DNA of 19,461 bases from contig JASGGE010000069.1 of the NCBI GenBank assembly GCA_047605205.1, positions 1-19,461 of the forward strand. Reading direction: 5' to 3'. The notes beneath the pieces were generated by a model, which was given only the letters and a program-made list of their open reading frames with translations, was not told the DNA's origin and did not search any database. Of the stretch, positions 1 through 7,818 are shown piece after piece (within the stretch, counting starts at the first letter, position 1; every line of letters begins with the position of its first letter). Source of the DNA: Siphonobacter sp047605205 (GTDB lineage: Bacteria > Bacteroidota > Bacteroidia > Cytophagales > Spirosomataceae). Position numbers and translations under genes: made by a program.

Positions 1-54
1 AGAAGACTTGTGGCGTCCTTGTTCTGGACGAGGGTTCGAATCCCTCCGTCTCCA
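1..54 (+). ncRNA. ssrA: 3' end of tmRNA (ssrA), partial
   Basis: The first bases hold the 3' half of a tRNA-like RNA. The T-arm is a GAGGG stem (30-34), a TTCGAAT loop (35-41) and the CCCTC partner (42-46). The acceptor strand CGTCTCC follows (47-53), with discriminator A54. CCA is not encoded. Just upstream is a short hairpin, CGTCC/GGACG with a 7-base loop. The sequence before that hairpin does not form a tRNA anticodon arm (no usable U33 or anticodon loop), but it resembles the stretch preceding the T-arm in tmRNA (AAGcaTGTaG in E. coli, AAGacTTGTgG here). tmRNA with SmpB rescues stalled ribosomes. A tRNA-Ser with a long variable arm is the alternative. The 5' part and the tag-coding region lie outside the window, so identity rests on this fragment. 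Confidence 0.65.
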
Positions 55-59
55 CACCT

Positions 60-94
60 AAAAACCCCTCCAGGAGCATCCTGGAGGGGTTTTT
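60..94 (+). terminator. Intrinsic terminator of the tmRNA, probably bidirectional
   Basis: A near-perfect inverted repeat begins with AAAAA, has the arm CCCCTCCAGGA, a 3-base loop, and the partner TCCTGGAGGGG followed by TTTTT. It starts six bases after the RNA's last base, so it terminates the structured RNA. Because A and T runs flank both sides, it would also stop minus-strand transcription arriving from the glycan operon, which has no hairpin directly after its last gene. Confidence 0.85.
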
Positions 95-110
95 AGTAGA
101 TACTGCTAAA

Positions 111-132
111 AAAATGGCAGTAAAATGGCAGT
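111..132 (+). repeat. Tandem duplication of an 11-mer
   Basis: AAAATGGCAGT occurs twice head to tail (111-121 and 122-132), just downstream of the tmRNA terminator and before the decayed transporter fragment. It may be a simple slippage duplication or a trace of an old insertion at the tmRNA end. Nothing else supports a mobile element here. Confidence 0.6.
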
Positions 133-182
133 ACTTTGCACTAGAAATGGGCTTAGAAAAAGGAGAAAAGAAGCAGAAAGCA

Positions 183-491
183 CGTGAATTTCAGGTACTC
201 TTAAAAAACAATGCATTACTCATTCTGGTAGAAGCTCTGCTTGTTTTCCACTTGGGTAATGGTGCGATACTGCCTTTGTATGGGCTAGCAGCCGTCACCA
301 AAACACAGGCAACCCCACCGAATTTGTAGCCATGACAATCATTATCGCCCAGTTGGCTATGATTGTTGTTTCCATTATTGCCATGCGTATGGCGAAAAAG
401 CGGTTATTGGCTCGTTATGCTTGTTTCATTACAGCACAGCTTTCGGCCCCTAAAAAACTCAATTATTACGGGGATCAATCAGTTGAGGTAA
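183..491 (+). pseudogene. Remnant of an MFS transporter, frameshifted and truncated at both ends
   Basis: Read with two frame changes, this stretch gives a continuous match to the middle of drug-efflux-like MFS transporters (start of the second six-helix half). Block 1 (183 to about 307) encodes LLKNNALLILVEALLVFHLG and NGAILPLYGLAAV. Block 2 (about 308-401) encodes GNPTEFVAMTIIIAQLAMIV, then the loop IAMRMAKKR typical of the family. Block 3 (402-491) returns to the first frame with GYWLVMLVSL and then stops at 489-491. The N-terminal half and the last helices are missing; a whole protein would be about 400 residues. The tail overlaps the end of the convergent GH127 gene by about 33 bases. 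The family assignment comes from recognising these motifs, not from a search. The codons before 183 (from the ATG at 114) do not resemble the family. Confidence 0.65.
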
Positions 492-2318
492 CCAAACTCG
501 AAACCACGAATGCTCGTCTAACGTATTGCCAGCAGAAGCATAATCACAAAGAAGTAAGGGAATAGGCTTGTTTTCTCCTTCCTTGTGAGATTCAGCTTTA
601 AACATACCTTCAAACGCCATCCATATATCTTTCGAAGGAATCGAAACGGGTTTTAATTCCATAGTACTATCCGGGCTGAGGAGTGGCGTTAGGGCTTCGT
701 CAATGTTTACTCCATCCAGGCGGGCATCGCGAGTCAATACAAGTGGGCCTCGGATTATTGCTAGATAGGCAGGGTTATCCCCTTCCTTCACAATACGCCC
801 TTTCATGTCCAGTTCTAACTTAATTTCGTCACCAGATTGCCAGGTACGACTGATTTCCAAATATTCACCCGACTTTACCCCCTCTAAGGTCTTTCCATTT
901 ACCTGCACAAAGGTATGTTTACTCCAGGCCGGAATCCGAATGGAGACAGCAAAGGTTTCGGGTCTGGTTAGTATGGTTTTAAGGGATATCCTTCCACTTC
1001 GGGGATAGTCTGTTTGTTCAACCAGGGTAAAAGGAGCATGTGCTGGCGTTTTTAAGTGAAAAGAGCCATCAAGATAAAAGTTAGCCACTATTCCTTTTTT
1101 TTGCTGCATAACAGCCGTCAGTGGCAAAGTAAACAATCCCCTGGGGCCACTGGCAACGCAACAGTTTAGCCCCATACCACATTGTTCACTTCCCTGTAAA
1201 CGTTGCCCAGCCAAAGGCGTGTATTTAGTCCAATCTGAGCCATCGGCTTTCATTGATCCTAACAGGGCATTGTAATAGGTTTGTTCGATCGCATCAGCAT
1301 ATTTAGGATTTCCCGTCAGGCGTAGCAGTTGTTGACTGAGTTTTATCCAGGTCGCGGTGACACAGGTTTCCTGATAATGGTTAATTAACTGGGTTTGTAA
1401 GTGTTTTCCCCCAAACCAGCATTCAACGCTGGAACCCGAACCCACTACATTTATTTCTGTAGTTCGAATGTTATCCCAGGTTTGTTCAACAGCCCTTTTG
1501 TAAACCTCTTTGCCGGTCAATCGGTATAATTCAAGTAAGCCCTCGTAGCAGGACATCATTTCGTAGGCTTTTTGTCCCTGTTGCCAGCCAAACCAATTAT
1601 TAGGTTTCGGGAAACGATGAGCCACGTCAACCCCGGCTTTGGAAATTAACTGCGGGCCATCGGGCGTTTCCCACTGCCGGACAATCTCTTCGGCAAAGTC
1701 CAAATAACGTTTGTCTTTTGTCCGGGCATACAGCAGACTAATAGGTTCTAACACCGAGGAGGCGGCCATTCCACGATGATTCCCCTGTTTGACAATAAGT
1801 GCTTTTTTCGTTTGTAATTCCAGAATCAGGTGATCGGCTAGTTTTTGGGTAGCCTGTAAACTTTTACGATCCTTGGTCAGATCATAATAAGCTAGCAATC
1901 CCAGCATACAGTATTTTCTTCCCCAAATGTCCCATTGCTGTAAATGATTAGCTTCCGCATAATTGCCAATATACCCATCAGGGGTTTGGGTGGATATCAA
2001 ATCTGAAACCGTTTGATCAAGTATGGCTTTAAGCCGAGGGTCAGGGTGGTACCGGTAGGCAAGAACTGCCGAAGTAAACCATTTCCCCCAGAATTCACTC
2101 TGCCAGCAAGTAGCCTCATCCCGATGGCGAAAAGGTTCTACCAATCGTTTGGTATCCTGAACCAGAATACGGTTCTGGTAAGCGGCATCAAGTCTTTCTC
2201 CCACAAAGCCATTGACCTGAGCCGATTCAGCAGCATTCAATTCGTCGCTTACAAGGCTCTGGGCTACCGATGGTACCAGACTAGTTACCCATAAAAGTCC
2301 TACTAATAAACGTTTCAT
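459..2318 (-). CDS. Exported GH127-family glycosidase, beta-L-arabinofuranosidase-like (DUF1680)
   Basis: The product is 619 residues. MKRLLVGLLW starts a Sec signal peptide ending near AQS (19-21), so the enzyme should be periplasmic. The helical-barrel part carries family hallmarks: FWGKW (76-80), GYIGNYAE (115-122), WDIWGRKY (129-136) and AYEMMSCYEGLLELYRLTG (251-269). Residues that fit the cysteine-dependent GH127 active site are E299 (VECW, candidate acid/base), E317-x-C319 (ETC) and C386-C387 (NCC). In characterised GH127 enzymes a Glu and three Cys bind zinc and one Cys is the nucleophile. A C-terminal beta domain follows from about 405. An in-frame ATG at 2387 would add 23 non-signal residues and overlap the GH78 gene, so 2318 is preferred. 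It is the last gene of the operon, 44 bases after GH78. The exact sugar is inferred; GH127 and its relatives also include other specificities. Confidence 0.88.
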   Translation of the reverse strand: MKRLLVGLLWVTSLVPSVAQSLVSDELNAAESAQVNGFVGERLDAAYQNRILVQDTKRLVEPFRHRDEATCWQSEFWGKWFTSAVLAYRYHPDPRLKAILDQTVSDLISTQTPDGYIGNYAEANHLQQWDIWGRKYCMLGLLAYYDLTKDRKSLQATQKLADHLILELQTKKALIVKQGNHRGMAASSVLEPISLLYARTKDKRYLDFAEEIVRQWETPDGPQLISKAGVDVAHRFPKPNNWFGWQQGQKAYEMMSCYEGLLELYRLTGKEVYKRAVEQTWDNIRTTEINVVGSGSSVECWFGGKHLQTQLINHYQETCVTATWIKLSQQLLRLTGNPKYADAIEQTYYNALLGSMKADGSDWTKYTPLAGQRLQGSEQCGMGLNCCVASGPRGLFTLPLTAVMQQKKGIVANFYLDGSFHLKTPAHAPFTLVEQTDYPRSGRISLKTILTRPETFAVSIRIPAWSKHTFVQVNGKTLEGVKSGEYLEISRTWQSGDEIKLELDMKGRIVKEGDNPAYLAIIRGPLVLTRDARLDGVNIDEALTPLLSPDSTMELKPVSIPSKDIWMAFEGMFKAESHKEGENKPIPLLLCDYASAGNTLDEHSWFRVWLPQLIDPRNN

Positions 2319-2362
2319 TGGTTCAATGAGGTTATGTGTATATAGAATCCTAGGAAAAATCT

Positions 2363-4678
2363 TTAGCGGTACGCCATTACTTTCCATACTCCACTGCCTA
2401 CTTCAAAAGGAATGCAATAAGGCATTGTATCCGAAGGATGTTTAAAATCTGTTGTTTGCCATCTCCCTTTTTTCCAGACTAACTTCCCATTCACGGTAAT
2501 CCGAGTGAGCTCCTTATCAGGTATTCCGAGTAAGGCTTTACTTCCTGTGGGAATTTCCACGGTTAATTCAAAATAATGTTTCTCGTTTTTAAACGCACTA
2601 CGAATCATACCCGCTACAGAGTGAACCGTGGCTGAAGCCTGTTGAATAGCACCGGGCTGAGGACAAATCTTAATCTTTTGGTATGCGGGTTCTAGAGGTA
2701 CAATTCCACACAGATACTGAGATAAAATGGTTAAGCCCCCTCCACTCCAGGCATGGTTCACCGTACCTCCCCCAAAACCTTCTTTCCCAATACCCCAGCC
2801 TTCAAACAGCGTGGTAAAATAAGGATTATTGACCATTTTACTGAATCGACTTTTATACCGTTTGAGGGCTTCGTCCACATAATTCATTTGGAACATAGCT
2901 TCGAATACGTATTTTTCCATGTAAGGGCTGGCATGTTCTTCCGTTTGAAAAACACTCAGTAATTGAGGGTATTGCTCAGGATTGGCAACACCAGCCAGTA
3001 CCGCCAATGCTTGCACACGGTCATCTGTCTTGCCCTGGTAGGAAGGATGTCGATAAGCTTTCCCAGTCCAAAACTGATGTTGAAAAGCAGGCTTAAAGGC
3101 TTCCATCCAAGCCTTATAGGAAGCAACATCTGCCCTTTCTCCTAGCTCAGTAGCCACATTGGCCATCCCCTTCACTGCCAAATAATACCATAGTTTGTAC
3201 AAAAGCTGAATATCCCGGTTATCGCCCCAGTCGCCCCAAGTCCAATCTCCCGCCCGAAAAGTGATGCCACCCTGTTCGTCTGGCTTCCACAAATCCAGAT
3301 AGCGTTTCATGGGTTGATATACATCTTGAAGCGTCTGCCAATCACCGGTATGCAAGTAATAGTTCCACAAACCATATTGTCCAATCGTGGCCAGAACCTG
3401 TTCTGGCAATTCCTTGTCCCAGGTAGCCGAAGGTATTGGAGAATACAAGCTTCCATCGGGCCTCTGCCAACTCACCAATTCATGCAGCCACTTTTTAGCC
3501 AGCAAATGGCTGGATGGAGACAAGGCATAAAAGGCTTCTCCTGATTCATTTACAGCATCTCCTGTCCACTGAGCTCTTTCCCGGTCGGGGCAATCCATAT
3601 AAGTATCTCGCATCGTGACGTAAAGGGTACGTCTTGATTTTTCCCAAACTGAATTAAAAAAGGAATCCGACGACGCAAACGATCCCGTAAACTCTGCATT
3701 ATAGCCGGTTTCGCGGTAACTCAGATCAAGAATTTTAATTCCTTTTGGAATTACATAATAGACCTTATGACCGTTCACCCAGGCTAGATTTTCGTAGGAT
3801 TGTTCTCCTTTCCTAGTGATATATTCCGCCCGAATATTAGGCTCTCCGCCGTTAAAAGTCAGATAATTATCTGTAAAAACACTAATCTTTTCTCCTTCCG
3901 GAGCTTCTACTTTCAAATAAGGGGTCAGGTGCAAATTATACGGTAATTCACAAACCAAGGTATCCCCTGTGTTGACGGCCGGTAATGCAGGAGCTTTAGA
4001 ATAACTTTGAAGCCCCCCATTTTTCCAAAGAGGAATGGGCCGCTTCACCAGGTTATTCCAAGGGTAGTCACCTGCTTTCCCTAACTCCATCGCCGCGGGT
4101 AACCGATTTTCATCGAAGTTGGCCGATTGCCAATCAAAAGCCTTACGGGCATCGTAGCAGATGCTGGACTCAGATAAACGAAAATTGGGATGAGGGGCCT
4201 CTGCCATCTGATACGCGTTGAGCAACACGCATTTCCAGTTTTTATCACTTACCAGGTGTAAAGCAGGGCAACTCCAAAGCATACCAGCCCGCCCACTGCT
4301 TTTATGCGAGAACCCGTCTTTGCCAAAATACCAGAGCAATAGAGCAATCCGGTTTTTGCCTTTCGTCAGGTAAGGCGTTAGGTCTACTTCATCATAGTAG
4401 CTATTGAGCGGACTAGGCCCACGTTTAAGCCCTCCTTCAAACACAACCAAACGTTCATTAATCCACAACCAGTACTTGCTATCCACAGCAATACTAGCTA
4501 TAACCTTCTGCTCGGGTATCTGGCTTAGGTCTATTGTTTTTCGGTAAGCCAGCCAGGTGTTAGTAGCACTCTGACTGGCTTGCGTTGAAATCCAGCGGGC
4601 TTCGGGTAAAAAATCTGCTTTTACCATACGCGAAGCCAAGCAGGTAAGAAGAAGAGCAATCCACAAAATTCGATTCAT
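2363..4678 (-). CDS. Exported GH78-family alpha-L-rhamnosidase
   Basis: The product is 771 residues with a signal peptide (MNRILWIALLLTCLASRMVKA), so a periplasmic glycosidase that should release terminal alpha-L-rhamnose. N-terminal beta-sandwich modules (about 25-330) precede the (alpha/alpha)6 barrel. The GH78 signature DCPDRERAQWTGDA is at 362-375, with E367 in the place of the usual general acid. TTLFEGW (622-628) supplies E626, which fits the catalytic base. NHAWSGGGLTILSQYLCGI (641-659) matches the conserved end of the barrel, and a C-terminal beta domain follows. Length is at the short end for GH78 because there are fewer accessory N-terminal domains. The gene begins 27 bases after the flavoprotein gene and ends 44 bases before GH127. 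Both enzymes attack L-sugars common in pectin, arabinogalactan and plant glycosides, which points to the locus substrate. Rhamnosidase activity is the family norm but is not shown here. Confidence 0.9.
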   Translation of the reverse strand: MNRILWIALLLTCLASRMVKADFLPEARWISTQASQSATNTWLAYRKTIDLSQIPEQKVIASIAVDSKYWLWINERLVVFEGGLKRGPSPLNSYYDEVDLTPYLTKGKNRIALLLWYFGKDGFSHKSSGRAGMLWSCPALHLVSDKNWKCVLLNAYQMAEAPHPNFRLSESSICYDARKAFDWQSANFDENRLPAAMELGKAGDYPWNNLVKRPIPLWKNGGLQSYSKAPALPAVNTGDTLVCELPYNLHLTPYLKVEAPEGEKISVFTDNYLTFNGGEPNIRAEYITRKGEQSYENLAWVNGHKVYYVIPKGIKILDLSYRETGYNAEFTGSFASSDSFFNSVWEKSRRTLYVTMRDTYMDCPDRERAQWTGDAVNESGEAFYALSPSSHLLAKKWLHELVSWQRPDGSLYSPIPSATWDKELPEQVLATIGQYGLWNYYLHTGDWQTLQDVYQPMKRYLDLWKPDEQGGITFRAGDWTWGDWGDNRDIQLLYKLWYYLAVKGMANVATELGERADVASYKAWMEAFKPAFQHQFWTGKAYRHPSYQGKTDDRVQALAVLAGVANPEQYPQLLSVFQTEEHASPYMEKYVFEAMFQMNYVDEALKRYKSRFSKMVNNPYFTTLFEGWGIGKEGFGGGTVNHAWSGGGLTILSQYLCGIVPLEPAYQKIKICPQPGAIQQASATVHSVAGMIRSAFKNEKHYFELTVEIPTGSKALLGIPDKELTRITVNGKLVWKKGRWQTTDFKHPSDTMPYCIPFEVGSGVWKVMAYR

Positions 4679-4705
4679 GAAACAATCTCAATGGAGGTAT
4701 TTTTA

Positions 4706-6328
4706 CTAATTCAGCGTGATGATTTGCTGGTCTGAAAGTAATTGTTTTTGTAACTGTTGAACGTTTACCTGCTGGACACTGGTCTGGTTTTGATTTGCCA
4801 GCACGGCGGCCGTTCCGCAAGCCTGACCTAAAGCCATGAATGTAAACTCAATGCGAATAGCTCCAAAGGCAATATGGCTAGACGAAGGACAGGTAGGGGT
4901 TAGTAAATTCGTACATTCTGCCGGCCTGGGAACCAGAGCGTGGTAAGAAATGCCGAATGGTTTCCAGGAATTTCCACCGAAGACGAAGCCTTCATTATAG
5001 GCAAACCCGTCTTTTACAATTCGCCGGACACTATGAACATCAGGTGGCCAGAAGGCCATAGCTACCGGATCTTTCACTTCTACCGGGCTTTCCTTACTTA
5101 CGTGGTGTTCAGTCATAACATAATCGGAAACTATACGCCGGGCATCTCGTACATAAAATTGCCGTGGCCAGCCTTCATTATCGATAAACTCATCCTTGGC
5201 AAGCCCCCAACCCGCCCATTCTTTTTGCAAATCCGGAGCCAGTTGCCCTACCTCTTCATCATTAGCTAAAAAATAAAACAAACCTTGTGTAAACTGTCTG
5301 TGCTCATCCAGTATTTTTTTCCGGACGGCATAGTTTCCGGCTGGATAGTCCGTATTCATTCCGTAGAGATTGTGCGACAAATCATGCCAGGCTCCCAGAT
5401 CTGTTTTTCCGTTTGGAATACTGACCACGGGCGTGTATAATTTACCCCCGGCCCTCAAATACCGTAGATAAATTTCATAGGTTTCACGCTGATATCCTAC
5501 GGGTTTTTCAAAAGGAATGCGGTTGGCCGGATTTTTAGTCAAACACATCCGAAAACAATAGGCCTGAATATGCTGATCGCCAGCTCCGGGCGTACCCAGG
5601 AGTTCACCCTGAATGGTTGGAATAAGTCCACTCGTTGGCTGGCCAGGTATGCAATAAGGATCCACATGAACAGCAAACTGAGCATGATTAGTTAGGGCCC
5701 GAATGCCATTTTTTGTTTCTCCATAAACGGCATTGGCTTCTCTCCCAATAACCGTGGTGATACCTGCGGCATGGAGTAAATCTCCTTCCAGGGTGGCATC
5801 AATAAAAACATTAGCCCGAAAAGAACGCCCATTTTCAAGGCTGATCTGTTTAATAAGGGCTCCTGCCTTACGAACAGCCCCTGGCTTTTCTGATAACCTG
5901 CTTTTTATAAAGACCTGAATGGGATATTCCTTTACCCACTGCTGGATGATCTGCTCTGCCACGTGCGGTTCAAACCGCCATAGTCCCGACTTTTTGAGTC
6001 GTTTTTGCAAAACCTCTTCAAGTTCTGCTGTTTTTCCATAGGCCTTAGCCACGCGGCGGTAAAATTCCAGGGCTAGCCCGCCTACGGCCGGGCTATTCTG
6101 AAATTCGGTGTGATTATCTATATCGGTTCCCCCCAACCCTTCTACCATAATACCACCCAAATGAGCGGAAGGCTCTAATAAAGCCACTCGCTGCCCCATC
6201 CGGGCAACCTGAATGGCAGCCGTTATTCCAGCCGGCGTAGCTCCGTACACAATCACATCAAAGCCGGGCTGGGCCTGCAGCGGCAGCACCAGCAGCCATA
6301 GCAGGCCGGTAAAACCAACTATCTTCAT
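4706..6328 (-). CDS. Exported FAD-dependent oxidoreductase of the PF12831-like family
   Basis: The product is 540 residues. A hydrophobic signal peptide (MKIVGFTGLLWLLVLPLQAQ) is followed at once by a Rossmann FAD-binding motif, VIVYGATPAGITAA (25-38), in which the usual GxGxxG reads GATPAG, and an acidic residue ends the second strand (E53 region). The C-terminal block NLLTPTCPSSSHIAFGAIR, then FTFMALGQACGTAA, is the family's second conserved FAD-contact region. Such proteins are often mislabelled xanthan lyase in databases. The signal lacks a twin arginine, although flavoproteins are often folded before export. An alternative ATG at 6355 overlaps susD by 14 bases and puts polar residues before the signal, so 6328 is preferred. 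It lies 13 bases after susD and 27 before GH78. The substrate is unknown; a sugar or plant aglycone is a guess from context. Confidence 0.85.
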   Translation of the reverse strand: MKIVGFTGLLWLLVLPLQAQPGFDVIVYGATPAGITAAIQVARMGQRVALLEPSAHLGGIMVEGLGGTDIDNHTEFQNSPAVGGLALEFYRRVAKAYGKTAELEEVLQKRLKKSGLWRFEPHVAEQIIQQWVKEYPIQVFIKSRLSEKPGAVRKAGALIKQISLENGRSFRANVFIDATLEGDLLHAAGITTVIGREANAVYGETKNGIRALTNHAQFAVHVDPYCIPGQPTSGLIPTIQGELLGTPGAGDQHIQAYCFRMCLTKNPANRIPFEKPVGYQRETYEIYLRYLRAGGKLYTPVVSIPNGKTDLGAWHDLSHNLYGMNTDYPAGNYAVRKKILDEHRQFTQGLFYFLANDEEVGQLAPDLQKEWAGWGLAKDEFIDNEGWPRQFYVRDARRIVSDYVMTEHHVSKESPVEVKDPVAMAFWPPDVHSVRRIVKDGFAYNEGFVFGGNSWKPFGISYHALVPRPAECTNLLTPTCPSSSHIAFGAIRIEFTFMALGQACGTAAVLANQNQTSVQQVNVQQLQKQLLSDQQIITLN

Positions 6329-6341
6329 CAGTGTTTCTGCT

Positions 6342-7805
6342 CTAATAACCTTCATTCTGGACTAAGGCCGTATTCGCATCAATTTCCCGCTGGGGAATGG
6401 GCATATGTACGTGATAGGCTTGAATTGCACTGGCTCTTCCAAAACTAGTTTCAGCTTTTACGGCAGAAAGTAGCCGTCCCGTGCGAACTAAATCAAACCA
6501 ACGCTGTCCCTCAAAACAAAATTCCAATCTTCTTTCCAACCAAACGGCCTCTTTGAAGGATTGATAATTCAAGCCGGTCAAAGATTCGAGCCCTGCTCTT
6601 TCCCGAACCTGATTCACGGCAGCGTATGCTTCTGTATTTGGACCATTATTGGCTTCATTGAGTGCTTCTGCATAGATAAGCAGTATATCGGAATACCGAA
6701 GGATGGGAAAACTCTTGCCACCAGCTCCGCCCACGGTAGAAGTCAGATCCGCCAGTTTCCAAAACGAAATAGCCTTGGTTGGATCGGAATCTGTTACCGA
6801 CAAGGTAACCGTTTCCTGCGTAGTAGGATTAACAAACGAGCTTAGAAACGAGACCGATTTACGAGTGTCTGTCGTTGAATAACTAGCATATAAACTGGGA
6901 GAAACCCGAAAAATACCACTCCCGCTACCCGGAACAATAGGAGCACTCCGGGGGGCATAACCCGTAGTGAAGTTGTTGCCTGCCAGATCCGTAATGTATA
7001 ATACTTCGAAAAGAGATTCTTTTCCACAGCGATTTGCCAGCGTAAAAACATCGGCATAGTTATCCCACAGAGCATAAGTACCTGAATCAATCACTTCTTT
7101 GGCCTTAGCTGCGGCTAGTGCCCAATAAGGCGAACTAGTAGTAGTTCCGGCCCAGGTTAGGTATACTTTTGCCAGTAAGCCTTTGGCCGCTCCCTGAGTG
7201 GCTTTGCCAATATCAGAACCCGTGTATTGAACAGGCAGACTACTCTCTGCTTCTTTTAAATCCGTTTCAATTTGTTGGTAAACGTCCTCTACACTGGCCC
7301 GGGCAATGGTGGCATTGGCCAAGCTAGTTGTTTCGTCTAATACCAGTGGAACGCCACCAAAGCACTGTACGAGTGTAAAATAATGCATTGCCCGCAGAAA
7401 CCGGGCTTCTCCCAAATACCCTTTTTTAGTGGTTTCATCCATTGAAATACCAGGAATCCGATTTAAAATAATATTGGAACGCTGGATACCCATGTAGGCA
7501 TTCGCCCAGATATTACCCGTAAACGTATTTGTAGGTACCCAGTTATAATTCCACAGAGCCAGTCGGTCGGCATTCCCCGTCAGGAAGGGAATCCCGTCGT
7601 CAGCAGCAACCGTGGTTGGGGTAACGAGTACTTCATCCCGGTACATGGAACGTAGCATACTGTACATGGAAACAACGGCAGCCTTGGCATCGGCTTCGGT
7701 TTTATAATAGGTTCCTACGGTTACGTTACTTTTAGAGGACAGATCCAGATCAGGGCTGCAACTGCTCATAAACAGAATCAGCAAAAGAGAAATATAGGTT
7801 TTCAT
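6342..7805 (-). CDS. SusD/RagB-family outer-membrane glycan-binding lipoprotein
   Basis: The product is 487 residues. MKTYISLLLILFMSSC is a lipoprotein signal with the acylated Cys at 16, so the mature protein is anchored at the outer-membrane surface and caps SusC. Family hallmarks are EARFLRAMHYFTLVQCFGGV with PLV following (TPR-like core), RYSDILLIYAEALNEAN, GQRWFDLVRTGR and the C-terminal MPIPQREIDANTALVQNEGY, so the gene is complete. An ATG at 7832 would overlap the end of susC by 14 bases and add nine polar residues before the signal, so 7805 is preferred. Spacing is 13 bases to both susC and the flavoprotein gene, which suggests translational coupling. The ligand cannot be read from sequence; the neighbouring enzymes suggest a rhamnose- and arabinose-containing glycan. 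Confidence 0.95.
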   Translation of the reverse strand: MKTYISLLLILFMSSCSPDLDLSSKSNVTVGTYYKTEADAKAAVVSMYSMLRSMYRDEVLVTPTTVAADDGIPFLTGNADRLALWNYNWVPTNTFTGNIWANAYMGIQRSNIILNRIPGISMDETTKKGYLGEARFLRAMHYFTLVQCFGGVPLVLDETTSLANATIARASVEDVYQQIETDLKEAESSLPVQYTGSDIGKATQGAAKGLLAKVYLTWAGTTTSSPYWALAAAKAKEVIDSGTYALWDNYADVFTLANRCGKESLFEVLYITDLAGNNFTTGYAPRSAPIVPGSGSGIFRVSPSLYASYSTTDTRKSVSFLSSFVNPTTQETVTLSVTDSDPTKAISFWKLADLTSTVGGAGGKSFPILRYSDILLIYAEALNEANNGPNTEAYAAVNQVRERAGLESLTGLNYQSFKEAVWLERRLEFCFEGQRWFDLVRTGRLLSAVKAETSFGRASAIQAYHVHMPIPQREIDANTALVQNEGY

Positions 7806-7818
7806 CAGATTAAGAGGC

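Noticed and set aside
1..54. tRNA-Ser as the identity of the first RNA
   Set aside because: The T-arm and acceptor would fit, but the bases before the long arm do not form an anticodon loop and stem. tmRNA fits better, though the fragment is short.
4940..5269. 109-codon plus-strand open frame inside the flavoprotein gene
   Set aside because: Antisense to the conserved C-terminal half of the oxidoreductase, with no recognisable protein features.
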